From Paucibacter sp. KCTC 42545 (GTDB lineage Bacteria > Pseudomonadota > Gammaproteobacteria > Burkholderiales > Burkholderiaceae_C), in assembly GCF_001477625.1 (NCBI RefSeq), contig NZ_CP013692.1, forward strand, positions 4,030,001-4,094,000: a DNA stretch of 64,000 nt, given 5' to 3'. The notes beneath the pieces were generated by a model. The model was not told where the DNA came from and ran no database searches. It saw only the letters and a list, made by a program, of their open reading frames with translations. The first letter of the stretch is position 1. Every line of letters begins with the position of its first letter. Positions 36,512-45,264 of this stretch are shown one piece after another. Position numbers and translations under genes: made by a program.

Positions 36512-37996
36512 ATGGCGACCTCCATTCACCAGGCCCACGCCCTGCACTATCGCCCGGTACTGCTCGCCGCCTGGCAGCAGCATCGCAACGGCCGCTCGCG
36601 CTACTTTGTGCCACTGGTGGTCGGCTTGTCGGCCTTGCTGCTGCTGGCCATTGGCTTGACGGCCAGTTGGAGCGCGGCCCTGCAAACCGCAGCCGCCCTG
36701 GCCAGCGCCGGCCTGCTGGGACTGTGGACCGCACTGTTTGCCAATCTGTGCCGGCAGAACCACCCACACCACGCCCGTCTGCTGCCGCTGCAATTGCAAA
36801 GTTTGCGCGCCACCTTGGCGCTCAGCCAGTTGATGCTTTCAGCCGCCATCGCCCTGCTGATGGGCCTGAGCCAGGGCCATGCGCTGGCCTGGGGCCTGGG
36901 TGCGGGCTTGTTGATGTTGGTGATTGCCGCCTGTGTGCGCTGGTGGCAGATGAGTGTGCTGGTGTGGCTGGGCTTTATGGTGCTGGTCGAGCATCTACAA
37001 AGTCCCTGGGTGCAGGCGCCCTGGCAAGCCTTGCTGGCTTGGTACACATTGCAGCCCGCCACCCTGGCGCTGGCGGCAGCTTTGCTGCTGCCCTGGTGCA
37101 CCAGCCGCTTGCTGCAAGCGGGCGGCAGCCGCCACGCGGCCAACTATCAGCGCCGCGCGAGGGCGCGCCAGATGTTCCGCGAGCAAATGACGGGCGCCAA
37201 GTACACGCCGAAACATTTCAGCCCCGTCGGCTTGTGGCTTTGGGAATTGTTCACCTGGCCAGTGCCGCTGTGGACCCGCCATTTGCTGCGCCAGGCCCGC
37301 CCCACAGCGAAAAGCGCCATCGCCCGCGCAGAGCTGGTGACCCTGGGCAATGTGCACTGGGTGGCCATGCTGGGCTCCGCCAGCCTGGTGCTGAGCATTG
37401 CAGTCGTGGTCATATTAGCGATGCAGATCTGGCTTGAACCCTTCGACTGGCAGCACGTGCATCAGGGCGGCAATCTTGGCCTGCAAATCGGCCTCGTCAG
37501 CATGGCCATGAACCCCTTATTCGGCCTGGCCGCCAACCTCTACCGCACACGCCGCGAGCAGGCCTTGCTGATGCTGCTGCCGGGCATGCCGCGCGGCCGC
37601 GCGCTGAACACGCTGATGGCGCGCCGCACTGCCATCCAGTTTCTGGCGCAGTGGCTGATCGCTCTGTGCGCCTTGGTGCTGGTGGCAGGAGGGAATGAGG
37701 CCCTGGCCGGCATGAACTTCTCCGGCCTGCATTTGCTGCTGGCCTGCCTGCCGGCGGGCAGCTTGCTGCTGCGGGACTGGTCCAGCCTGCCCTCACCGGG
37801 TCAGGGCCCGGCCATTCTGGTGTTTATCGGCGTGGTGGCGTTCGCGCTCGCCATGGCTGGCCTGCAGTGGCTGGGGCTGAGTATGTGGCTGATGGCCGCG
37901 GCCGCCGTGCTGCTCAGTTTGGCGCTGCTGCGCTGGCGTTGGCAGGGCTTGATTCTCAAGAGCCCAGCGGCGATGCCGGTGGGGCGCTGGGGCTAG
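36512..37996 (+). CDS. multi-helix membrane protein, ABC permease partner
   Basis: About 494 residues. ATG 36512 or, two codons earlier, TTG 36506 overlapping the ATPase stop; GGAG lies 11 or 5 bases upstream respectively. Twelve or so hydrophobic segments, with a cytoplasmic loop around residues 210-265 rich in basic residues. It has no clear family motif, but the position behind a GntR-ATPase pair makes it the transporter subunit. Substrate unknown; YtrA-type ABC systems often respond to cell-wall-active compounds. Confidence 0.75.
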   Translation: MATSIHQAHALHYRPVLLAAWQQHRNGRSRYFVPLVVGLSALLLLAIGLTASWSAALQTAAALASAGLLGLWTALFANLCRQNHPHHARLLPLQLQSLRATLALSQLMLSAAIALLMGLSQGHALAWGLGAGLLMLVIAACVRWWQMSVLVWLGFMVLVEHLQSPWVQAPWQALLAWYTLQPATLALAAALLLPWCTSRLLQAGGSRHAANYQRRARARQMFREQMTGAKYTPKHFSPVGLWLWELFTWPVPLWTRHLLRQARPTAKSAIARAELVTLGNVHWVAMLGSASLVLSIAVVVILAMQIWLEPFDWQHVHQGGNLGLQIGLVSMAMNPLFGLAANLYRTRREQALLMLLPGMPRGRALNTLMARRTAIQFLAQWLIALCALVLVAGGNEALAGMNFSGLHLLLACLPAGSLLLRDWSSLPSPGQGPAILVFIGVVAFALAMAGLQWLGLSMWLMAAAAVLLSLALLRWRWQGLILKSPAAMPVGRWG

Positions 37997-38021
37997 CCTG
38001 GCGCGATGTCAGATCAATCGC

Positions 38022-38528
38022 TCAGATCGGCAGTTCGGTGAAATAGCGCCCACCGTGGAAGATCAGCGGCTGCGCGCCGGCGCGCCAGGCACAGCTTTCC
38101 ACTTCACCGACAAAGATGACATGGTCGCCCTCTTCGTACTGGCTGCGGTTGGCGCACTCGAACACGGCGGCCACGCCGTCCAGCACCGGCGCGCCACCGG
38201 CGCCCTCACGCCAGGACACGCCGGCAAAGCGGTCAATATCCCGCGTGGCAAAGCGCTGGGCCAGCTCTTTTTGGTCGGCCGCCAGGATATTGATGGCGTA
38301 GTGCGAGCCACGGCTGAACACGGGCATGGACCCGGCGCGCTGCGCCAGGCTCCACAGCACCAAGCGCGGTGACAGCGACACGGAGTTGAAGGAATTGGCA
38401 GTCAGGCCGACCAGGCTGCCGTCGGGCGCGCGGGCGGTGACGATGGTCACCCCGGTGGCAAACATGCCCAGCGCAGCACGGAATTCTTGCTGTTGTTCGG
38501 CTGGGCTGGGGTTGGACGTTTGAAGCAT
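38022..38528 (-). CDS. flavin reductase family protein
   Basis: 168 residues from ATG 38528 (MLQTSNPSP). Flavin-binding split-barrel motifs: FATGVTIVTARAPDG, GLTANSFNSVSLSPRLVLWSL, YAINILAADQ, and the C-terminal PLIFHGGRYF. Such proteins use NAD(P)H to reduce FMN or FAD for a partner oxygenase (HpaC/NtaB type). No partner oxygenase gene is adjacent. Confidence 0.9.
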   Translation of the reverse strand: MLQTSNPSPAEQQQEFRAALGMFATGVTIVTARAPDGSLVGLTANSFNSVSLSPRLVLWSLAQRAGSMPVFSRGSHYAINILAADQKELAQRFATRDIDRFAGVSWREGAGGAPVLDGVAAVFECANRSQYEEGDHVIFVGEVESCAWRAGAQPLIFHGGRYFTELPI

Positions 38529-38620
38529 GGCGCATTGTCGGGGCTGAAGCCGATCTCGTCTTGCAGCGGGCGAAATTAACCCCATTTAGAGCAGCCCCCC
38601 GAGGCATTAAGCTCTAGGCC

Positions 38621-39559
38621 ATGACCGCAAGATTTGACCCCCACGCCGACCCCATTCTGCCCAGCGCGCCCCTGCACGGCTTCGGCCGCTGCGCCTGCCA
38701 CACGCACCAGCCCTCGCGGCGCCTGTTCACCAGCCTGCTGGGCGCGGTGGCGCTGGCGCCCGCCTTGTCTTCACCCGCCAGCGCCCGCGAAGGCGTGGAC
38801 GTTGGCGGCACCAGCGGCCTGGCCAAGCTGGTGCCGGCCGAGCAAGTGGAGGCCGCCGGCGCGCAGCAGTATCAGCAGATGATGCGCGAGGCCGCCAACC
38901 AACGCGCCTTGGCGCCGGCCAATCACCCGCAGCTGATTCGCCTGCGCGAGATCGCCAAACGCATCATTCCGCAATCGGAACCCTGGAACCCGCGTGCCAA
39001 GCAATGGCGCTGGGAGGTCAATTTGATCGCCAGCCCGCAGCTCAATGCCTTTTGCATGCCGGGCGGGAAGATCGCCTTCTACTCCGGCATTCTCGAAAAG
39101 CTCAAGCTCAGTGACGACGAGGTCGCCACCATCATGGGCCACGAAGTGGCGCACGCCCTGCGCGAACATGCCCGCGAGCGCATGGCCAAGACGCAGGCCA
39201 CGCGCCTGGGCGCCAGCCTGATCTCCAGCCTGTTCGGCCTGGGCGGCGTGGGTGACACCTTGCTGAATATGGGCGGCCAATTGCTGACCCTGACCTTCAG
39301 CCGCGAGGATGAGAGCGAGGCCGATCTGGTCGGCATGGAGTTGGCCGCACGCGCCGGCTACGACCCGGAGGCCGGCGTCACGCTGTGGCAGAAAATGGGC
39401 GCGGCAGCCAAGGGTGCGCCGCCGCAGTGGCTGTCCACCCACCCGGCGGGCCCGACCCGCATCAAGGACATTCAGGCCAATCTGCCCAAGGTGGAGCCGC
39501 TGTACGCGCGGGCTGACAAGCCCAAGCAGCGCTTTGAGGTGGCGCAGCCCAGCCGCTAG
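38621..39559 (+). CDS. M48 family metalloprotease (periplasmic, LoiP-like)
   Basis: 312 residues. An N-terminal RRLFTSLLGAVALAPAL stretch looks like an export signal, possibly Tat. Zinc motif GHEVAHALREH and the third ligand in EDESEADLVGMELAARAGY. Conserved NAFCMPGGKIAFYSGIL precedes the motif. No TPR tail, unlike the protease at 31094-32728, so it is closer to the short YcaL/LoiP group of envelope quality-control proteases. Confidence 0.92.
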   Translation: MTARFDPHADPILPSAPLHGFGRCACHTHQPSRRLFTSLLGAVALAPALSSPASAREGVDVGGTSGLAKLVPAEQVEAAGAQQYQQMMREAANQRALAPANHPQLIRLREIAKRIIPQSEPWNPRAKQWRWEVNLIASPQLNAFCMPGGKIAFYSGILEKLKLSDDEVATIMGHEVAHALREHARERMAKTQATRLGASLISSLFGLGGVGDTLLNMGGQLLTLTFSREDESEADLVGMELAARAGYDPEAGVTLWQKMGAAAKGAPPQWLSTHPAGPTRIKDIQANLPKVEPLYARADKPKQRFEVAQPSR

Positions 39560-39586
39560 GGCTGAGCTGAGAGGGGGTGCGGCTGC

Positions 39587-40228
39587 TTACCAGCGCGCCG
39601 GCAAGGCGCGCAGCTTGCGGTAACGGCCGTTGGACACGCGCATCAGATAGCCGCCCAATTCCAGGTCCTTCACCAGCTTGGACACCATCTCGCGCGAACA
39701 ACCCAGGCGCTGAGCCATCGCTTGATGGGTCAGCTGCACTTCGTCGGTCGTCAGCGTGGCGGTTTCGAGCAAGGCCTTGAGGCGGCCGTACACATCGTTG
39801 AGTGCCAGCTGTTTGGTCGACAAAGTGGCGGCGCGGGCGCGGCGAATCACCTTGGTCAACAACTCAAAGGCGAACTCGGGGTACTCGCTGATATGCGCCA
39901 ACAAGCTGGCACGGGTCAGCATCACGCAGCGTGAATTCTGTTCGGTGATGACGCTGGCCGAGCGCGCGCCGCCGTCCAGGCTCATCTCGCCAACGTACTC
40001 GCCAGCGCCGTAAATGCCGTAGGTGACTTCGCGGCCACGCGCGTCGCAGCCGTAAACCCGCAAGCTACCCGACAGCACCAGATAGAGGGCATCGCCCTGC
40101 GAGCCTTCTTCGATTAGCAGGGTGCCGCGACGGTAATTGCGCGCCACACCTCGCGCGGCCAGGGCGCGCAAGCTAGCAGGCAATTCCGTGTAATCCGAGG
40201 CCGAAGCCAGCAATGCATCAGTTTCCAT
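39587..40228 (-). CDS. CRP/FNR family transcriptional regulator
   Basis: 213 residues; ATG 40228. A cyclic-nucleotide-binding domain with the phosphate cassette GEMSLDGGARSAS (Glu81, Arg89, Ser90 match the cAMP contacts of CRP). The dimerisation helix is at about residues 108-140. The winged helix ends with GCSREMVSKLVKDLE: Arg179 and Glu180 match CRP residues that read the TGTGA half-site, with Lys184 for CRP Arg185. No iron-sulfur cysteine cluster, so it is not FNR. It may be the cAMP receptor protein of this organism or a close paralogue. Confidence 0.92.
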   Translation of the reverse strand: METDALLASASDYTELPASLRALAARGVARNYRRGTLLIEEGSQGDALYLVLSGSLRVYGCDARGREVTYGIYGAGEYVGEMSLDGGARSASVITEQNSRCVMLTRASLLAHISEYPEFAFELLTKVIRRARAATLSTKQLALNDVYGRLKALLETATLTTDEVQLTHQAMAQRLGCSREMVSKLVKDLELGGYLMRVSNGRYRKLRALPARW

Positions 40229-40636
40229 ACGAGAGGCGCCACGGAAGACAGCCGTGGTCGCGCCCGCATATTACGAGACAGACGTAGCCGTTCTCGTCGC
40301 GCTGATACGACAAACAGGCCCTATCCCCATTCGGTGGGTATAGGGCCTGTTGATGGCGAATTTGGGCTAGGGATGGCGCGGAAAGCTGAGTCGATGAGGG
40401 GCCGAGCGACTTGGAAGCACTTTCGAGCGGTCTGTCACGCAAAGCCTTAGTCAGTTGGTGACAGCCTTGCCGCGTGTATCGCGGCAAGTCCTTCGGCAGT
40501 CGAGCCAAGCCCTCTGGCTTGGCTGTGCAGCCTCAGAGCTACTCGGGGGCCCTCGGGCGGTCTGTCACGCAAAGCCTTAGTCAGTTGGTGACAGAGCTAC
40601 TCGGGGGTACCCTCGGGCGGTCTGTCACGCAAAGTC
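40229..40636. other. intergenic region with hairpins and tandem repeats
   Basis: 408 bases between the CRP-family gene and the LuxR-type gene, both leftward. It holds a long hairpin (40313-40351), two perfect short hairpins (40466-40488 and 40504-40523) and three copies of a 38-base repeat that ends at the LuxR stop codon. No gene is supported. Confidence 0.7.
40313..40351. terminator. strong hairpin, possible bidirectional terminator
   Basis: Arms AACAGGCCCTAT / ATAGGGCCTGTT pair perfectly over 12 bases, with an inner CCC/GGG pairing around the ATTCGGT loop. It lies in the CRP-gene leader on the minus strand. The U-tail is weak on both sides, so attenuation or another RNA role is possible. 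Confidence 0.55.
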
Positions 40637-40640
40637 TTAG
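40427..40640. repeat. three-copy repeat with internal inverted repeats
   Basis: A 38-base unit (GCGGTCTGTCACGCAAAGCC and 18 more bases) occurs identically at 40427-40464 and 40557-40594, and its first 24 bases recur with one change at 40617-40640. Each full unit contains CTGTCAC...GTGACAG arms. Between copies one and two lie perfect hairpins CTTGCCGCG-TGTAT-CGCGGCAAG and GCCAAGCC-CTCT-GGCTTGGC. A 26-28-base spacer (AGAGCTACTCGGGGG...) precedes copies two and three. The last copy includes the LuxR stop codon. Confidence 0.85.
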
Positions 40641-41302
40641 TTGAACTCCATGCGTAAGGCGGACATCAGCGGCGGCAGCACCGCCAACTGGCGCATCAGC
40701 TCGCCGATGCTGTCGGCACCGGACTTGGCGCGGATGCTTTGAATCTGGGTGCGCACCGTGGAGATGGCCACACCCTGCTGCTCGGCCACAAAGTTGGGCC
40801 GCACGCCGGCGCTGAGGGCTTTGAGCACTTCGGTTTCGGTGGGCGTCAGGCCATAGCGCAGCGCGAACCATTGCGCCGCCAATTCGCCGCAGAGCTGACC
40901 TCGCTCGAGCACCAGCAAAACGGCGGCGCGCGACACATCGCGATTCAGAGGCACCACCACGACATTGCTGCGGCGCTCGCCTTCACCCAGGCGCAAGAGG
41001 CAGCGCCGACCGTCGCGCTCGGCATTCTGCAAGGCTTCGGCCAGGGGCGCGGCATCACGCGGGTCGCGGCAACGCAGGTGGTTGGCGCTGATTTCCAAAG
41101 GATGAGATTCATCCAGGCCGCGCCGCGCCGAGAGATTGCAGTGCAGCACGCGGCCAGAGGCATTCAACAGCAACACGCCGTAGTCCAGCTCCTCCAGAAC
41201 CAAACTCAGCCAGTGGCTGCTGAGCGAATCAGCCTGCCGTCTTTCCGTCTTGCCCGCTGCGGGAGTGAAGGCACTCACCATGGACCCGATTGCTACTTCC
41301 AT
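40637..41302 (-). CDS. LuxR-type HTH transcriptional regulator
   Basis: 221 residues; ATG 41302 has GAGGAG six bases upstream. Residues about 30-140 look like a PAS-type sensor (LDYGVLLLNASGRVLHCN). The C-terminal HTH is LTPTETEVLKALSAGVRPNFVAEQQGVAISTVRTQIQSIRAKSGA, typical of the LuxR/FixJ superfamily. No quorum-sensing autoinducer domain or receiver Asp is present. The stop codon falls inside the third copy of the downstream repeat. Confidence 0.85.
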   Translation of the reverse strand: MEVAIGSMVSAFTPAAGKTERRQADSLSSHWLSLVLEELDYGVLLLNASGRVLHCNLSARRGLDESHPLEISANHLRCRDPRDAAPLAEALQNAERDGRRCLLRLGEGERRSNVVVVPLNRDVSRAAVLLVLERGQLCGELAAQWFALRYGLTPTETEVLKALSAGVRPNFVAEQQGVAISTVRTQIQSIRAKSGADSIGELMRQLAVLPPLMSALRMEFN

Positions 41303-41728
41303 ACCGATCTCCTCAGTGCGCGTTTGGACTCACACAACGCCGGCACAGATTAGGGCGCTAATCGCACGCGCAGCCGTAAATCTTCAAGCGGCACTTTGTG
41401 AGCAATTCACTGGCCTTTCTGAGACTTTTGCCCTCTTTTTCACTCAGGTAGGCGACAAGATCCACGCAAGTTGAATCAACTGGCGGCCAGCTGCTGCGCC
41501 ACCCATCCGCTCCTTTGTTGCGTTAGGCCTGATTTGAAAGACTTGATCAGCGGGCGGCAAGACTGCGGCTGCTTCGGGCTCTTTTCATTCGGCCGAGCCA
41601 CCGGCCAAGCTCGCCAGGCCGAAAAAAAGGCCCCGCATCGCGGGGCCTACTTTCTGGGGAGCAAGCGCGTTGGAAAACGGCTCGCGCACCCGGCATTGGG
41701 GGCTGACTGCGTCAGCTGACCGCAGCCA
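41303..41728. other. intergenic region upstream of the LuxR-type gene
   Basis: 426 bases. It contains a palindrome GATTAG-GGCG-CTAATC at 41348-41363, a likely operator for the regulator, and near its right end the terminator of the peptide transporter gene. No gene is seen. Confidence 0.45.
41625..41651 (-). terminator. rho-independent terminator of the peptide transporter
   Basis: AGGCCCCGC-ATC-GCGGGGCCT, nine pairs, followed on the minus strand by seven T residues; 78 bases past the transporter stop. Confidence 0.88.
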
Positions 41729-43270
41729 TCAATGCACGCCGTGCATCTTTTTCTTCATCCAGGGTGTCAGCAGCATCAAGACCACACCCGCACCCATGGG
41801 GATCAGGGTGAAGATCAGGAAGAAGGTGGACATCGAATACGTGGCCGAGATGTAGTCGATATAGGCACCCGTCTTGCCGCCGATGAAGTTGGCGATGGCC
41901 GAGTTCAGGAACCAGACGCCGAACATCAGGCCCAGCAGGCGCGCGGGCGCCAGCTTGGAGATGTAGGACAGGCCCACCGGCGACACGCACAGCTCACCCA
42001 TGGTGTGCAGCAGATAGGCCAGGCACAGGAAGAGCATGCTGACCTGAGCGGTCTTGGCGCCCGAAGGGATGCCGGCGGCGCCAAAAGCCAGGGCGGCAAA
42101 GCCCAGGCCCAGCAGCACCAGACCGACGCCGAACTTGACCGGGCCGCTCGGATTCCAGTGCTTCTCCCACAACTTGGAAAACGCCGGCGCCAGGATGACG
42201 ATGAAGAAGGAGTTCAGCACACCGAACCAGGTGGCCGGCACTTCGCTTTGATCCATGGCGAATTCGCGGCCCAGCATCCAGATCACCAAGCCCCAGATCA
42301 GGGCAAAGGCCAGCACCAGCAGCAGATTGCCCAGCCACTGGCTCTTGCCGGTGGCGCGGTGCAGTTGGAACAACAGCCAGGTCAGCACCGCTGCCGGGAT
42401 CACCGTCATCAGCGTGTTGACGATCTTGAAGACCAAGCCGCTGGTGCCGACGAGGGTACGGTCGGTGTAATCGGCCGCGAAGATGGTCATGGAGCCGCCG
42501 GCCTGCTCGAAAGCAAACCAGAAGAAGATGGTGAAGAAGGCAAACACAAAGACGGCCTTCAGGCGATCGGCCACCACATGGGCGGGCGTGTCGTCAGCCG
42601 CGTGGGCGGCGGCGGTCTTCTCCTTGGTCGGCGCGGTGCCGATGTCGCCGAACACCTTCTGGCTGAAGAAGAACTGCAAGGCGCCCAAAATCATGAAGAC
42701 ACCGGCCAGACCGAAGCCCAGGTTCCAAGACACTTTTTCACCGATATAGCCGCACAGCGAGATGCCGAAGAAGGCACCGGCGTTCACGCCCATATAGAAC
42801 AGCGTGTAGCCACCGTCACGGCCGCCTTCGTTGTCCTTGCCGTAAAGCTGGCCGACGATGGCCGAGATATTCGGCTTGAACAAGCCCGTGCCCGCAATCA
42901 CCAGGCCCAGGCCCAGGTAGAAGGAAGGAATCGTCTCCAGGAACAGCGAGATGTGGCCTGCGGCGATGATGAAGCCGCCGAGCAGAACAGCGCGACGCGT
43001 GCCCAGATAGCGGTCAGCCAGGTAGCCGCCCAGGATAGGGGTGAAGTACACCAGCATGGTGTACCAGGCGTACAGCGAGGTGGCGTCGGCGCGGCTCCAG
43101 CCCCAGCCGCCCTTGGCGGTTTCTGAGATCAGGAACAGCACCAGCAGGGCGCGCATGCCGTAGTAGGAGAAGCGTTCCCACATCTCGGTGAAGAACAGGA
43201 CAAACAGGCTGTTCGGATGGCCCAGGATGGTGTGCCCACCCGTGGTTTTAACTTGGTTGTTGGTGCTCAA
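41729..43270 (-). CDS. POT/PTR family peptide transporter
   Basis: 513 residues starting at TTG 43270 with GGAGA upstream (no nearby ATG). MFS fold with about 14 helices. POT hallmarks: ERFSYYGMRALLVLFL in helix 1 and GGYLADRYLGTRRAVLLGG after helix 2, FYMGVNAGAFFG in helix 5 and, late in the protein, GELCVSPVGLSYISKLAP. It imports di- and tripeptides with protons (DtpA relatives). It is transcribed alone and ends in a strong terminator. Confidence 0.95.
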   Translation of the reverse strand: MSTNNQVKTTGGHTILGHPNSLFVLFFTEMWERFSYYGMRALLVLFLISETAKGGWGWSRADATSLYAWYTMLVYFTPILGGYLADRYLGTRRAVLLGGFIIAAGHISLFLETIPSFYLGLGLVIAGTGLFKPNISAIVGQLYGKDNEGGRDGGYTLFYMGVNAGAFFGISLCGYIGEKVSWNLGFGLAGVFMILGALQFFFSQKVFGDIGTAPTKEKTAAAHAADDTPAHVVADRLKAVFVFAFFTIFFWFAFEQAGGSMTIFAADYTDRTLVGTSGLVFKIVNTLMTVIPAAVLTWLLFQLHRATGKSQWLGNLLLVLAFALIWGLVIWMLGREFAMDQSEVPATWFGVLNSFFIVILAPAFSKLWEKHWNPSGPVKFGVGLVLLGLGFAALAFGAAGIPSGAKTAQVSMLFLCLAYLLHTMGELCVSPVGLSYISKLAPARLLGLMFGVWFLNSAIANFIGGKTGAYIDYISATYSMSTFFLIFTLIPMGAGVVLMLLTPWMKKKMHGVH

Positions 43271-43469
43271 GCGATTCTCCGTGCTTGGTCTGAAAGGTGG
43301 CCGGGCCTGGGTGTGCTCGAGCCTGCGGTTTGCGTGATGGCGCAGCGTTCACTCATCGCGGCAAAGCCGAATTCCCTGATGTTGAGCACGCAACAGCCTG
43401 GCTTGTGGCCACGCAGCGAGGGCGCATTGTCACCGCTGCACTGCTGCGATTCCGGCCGGGGCGGGCTGG

Positions 43470-43488
43470 GGTTTTCCCGAGGAAAACC
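43470..43488 (-). terminator. hairpin after the aldolase gene
   Basis: GGTTTTCC-CGA-GGAAAACC, perfect eight-pair stem 31 bases past the aldolase stop. No U-rich tail, so it is only a possible terminator. Confidence 0.35.
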
Positions 43489-43519
43489 AGACTCGGCAGG
43501 CCCGGCGGGCTGACCCGGC

Positions 43520-44293
43520 TCAGCTGCGGTAGCTGGCGTCCAAGCGCTCCAACTTGCGCAGCAGCGCCGGCCAAGCAAGGTCGGAGCCCATGCCCACAGT
43601 CACCGTCTTCATCACCGTCGCCATGCCTTGGAGGATTTGCGGGTTCACCTGATGCAACTCGCCGCCGGCCTGCGCGTCGAGCTGGATGCGGCAGGTGGAC
43701 TCGAAGATATACATATTCAAGAACGCATCCGGGATGCTCTTGCCCACGGTCAGCAGGCCGTGATTGCGCAGCATCAGAAAGCGCTTATTGCCCAGGTCCG
43801 CTTGCAAGCGCGGCTGTTCGTCCTCGCGCAGGGCCACGCCTTCATAGTCGTGATAGGCCAGCGCGCCCAGCACAAAGGTGGACTGCTGACTGATCGGCAG
43901 CACGCCACATTTTTGCGCCGAGACCGCCACACCCGCGCGGCTGTGGGTGTGCAAAACGCAGCCGGCATCCTCACGCGCCTGATGCACGCAGCTGTGAATG
44001 GTGAAGCCGGCCGGGTTGACCGGGAAGGGCGACTGGCTGAGCTTGTTGCAGGCTTGGTCCACCTTGATCAGGCTGGAGGCGGTGATCTCATCAAACATCA
44101 GCCCGTAGGGATTGATCAAGAAGTGATGCTCGGGCCCAGGGATGCGCGCGCTGATATGGGTGAACACCAGGTCGCTCCAGCCGTACAAGGCCACCAGGCG
44201 GTAGGCAGCGGCCAAGTCGCAGCGCAGCTGCCATTCGGCCGGGCTGACCTTGCCTTGCAGCGAGGGGATGTTGAGGGATTCGTTGATGTTCAT
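43520..44293 (-). CDS. class II aldolase/adducin family protein
   Basis: 257 residues from ATG 44293 (MNINESLN). Zinc-site pattern: FTHISARIPG, CVLHTHSRAGVAVS and LRNHGLLTVG. The family covers sugar-phosphate aldolases, epimerases and related decarboxylases; this member matches the group lacking a clear sugar-phosphate signature, so the substrate is open. It lies downstream of the HD-domain gene on the same strand (80-base gap). Confidence 0.88.
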   Translation of the reverse strand: MNINESLNIPSLQGKVSPAEWQLRCDLAAAYRLVALYGWSDLVFTHISARIPGPEHHFLINPYGLMFDEITASSLIKVDQACNKLSQSPFPVNPAGFTIHSCVHQAREDAGCVLHTHSRAGVAVSAQKCGVLPISQQSTFVLGALAYHDYEGVALREDEQPRLQADLGNKRFLMLRNHGLLTVGKSIPDAFLNMYIFESTCRIQLDAQAGGELHQVNPQILQGMATVMKTVTVGMGSDLAWPALLRKLERLDASYRS

Positions 44294-44373
44294 GGTGGTG
44301 TGCTCTTGTTGTCTTGTGGATGCGCCGCAGGCAGGAAACTGATCTGCCCGCATCGCACCAGGGTTTGCCGGCC

Positions 44374-44964
44374 TCAGGCCGATTGACGCTGCGTCAGCGC
44401 CGCCTTGTAAAGCGACTGCTTGGGCTGGGCCAGCACGCGGCGCAGCATGGGTTCAAAGGCGCTGATCGGCAAAGTCTCCGCAGCGGGGTCGAAAGAGGGG
44501 TTGTCGTACAGCTCACAGAACTCGGCCGTGCGTGCGTAAGCCGGGTGGTCCTTGAACTGCTCGCGCATATCGCGGTCCATGCCCAGGTGATGGAAAAAAT
44601 AGTGGCCCTGAAAGATCGCGTGATGCGCCACCATCCAGTGGTTCTCTTCGCTGACAAAAGGCTTGAGGATGGCCGCGGCAATATCGGCATGGTTGAAGCT
44701 GCCCAGGGTGTCGCCCATATCGTGCAGCAGGGCGCACACCACATATTCCTCGTCACGGCCATCGCGCAGGGCGCGGGTGGCGGTTTGCAGGCAGTGGGTG
44801 TAGCGGTCGATGGGAAAGCCGCCGTAGTCGTTCTCCAGCAGCTTGAGGTGGGTCATCAGGCGATCCGGCAGCTGGCCCGCGAACTGCATGAACTCAGCAC
44901 CGATCAGCCGCCAATCGGCAGCCACGCTGTCTTCCATGCGGGTGAAACTGGCACGCTGGCTCAT
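44374..44964 (-). CDS. HD-domain protein, phosphohydrolase or mixed-valent di-iron oxygenase-like
   Basis: 196 residues from ATG 44964 (MSQRASF). The metal-ligand order is H (RYTHCLQT), HD (LLHDMGD), H (FNHAD), H (MVAHHA) and a late D (NPSFD), which is the H-HD-H-H-D pattern of the HD superfamily. The overall length and the GHYFFHHLG segment recall PhnZ/TmpB-type HD oxygenases, but plain phosphohydrolases share most of these residues. Neighbours are an aldolase and an aldehyde dehydrogenase, which fits a carbon-catabolic role. Confidence 0.65.
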   Translation of the reverse strand: MSQRASFTRMEDSVAADWRLIGAEFMQFAGQLPDRLMTHLKLLENDYGGFPIDRYTHCLQTATRALRDGRDEEYVVCALLHDMGDTLGSFNHADIAAAILKPFVSEENHWMVAHHAIFQGHYFFHHLGMDRDMREQFKDHPAYARTAEFCELYDNPSFDPAAETLPISAFEPMLRRVLAQPKQSLYKAALTQRQSA

Positions 44965-45264
44965 GGCTTTGTCTCCGGTGTTGTGCGCCCATTCTGCGCG
45001 GCCGGGGCCGACATCACATGTCATCTAGGTGCCAGGCCTTGAGCATGCAAACCGTGACAATGCCTTTGCGCCCTGTGCGGTGCTGACGAATTGCTGCGTA
45101 AGCGGTGGCATGCCAGGGCTGAATGCGCACACCCTGGGACTTTCCCGGTCTGTCGCCAAATGACAATAGTTTGTCCGGCAAAGCCCGTGCAATCCGCGCG
45201 GCAAAAGACGATCCTTAAGATCAAGAGCGCCCGCCACTGCGTGCGCGCCAGCCAGGAACTCCCC
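44965..45264. other. divergent promoter region of HD-domain and aldehyde dehydrogenase genes
   Basis: 300 bases. A small inverted repeat GACAA-TAGT-TTGTC lies at 45162-45175. AGGAA ten bases before ATG 45265 is the likely ribosome site of the dehydrogenase. No other element is clear. Confidence 0.35.
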
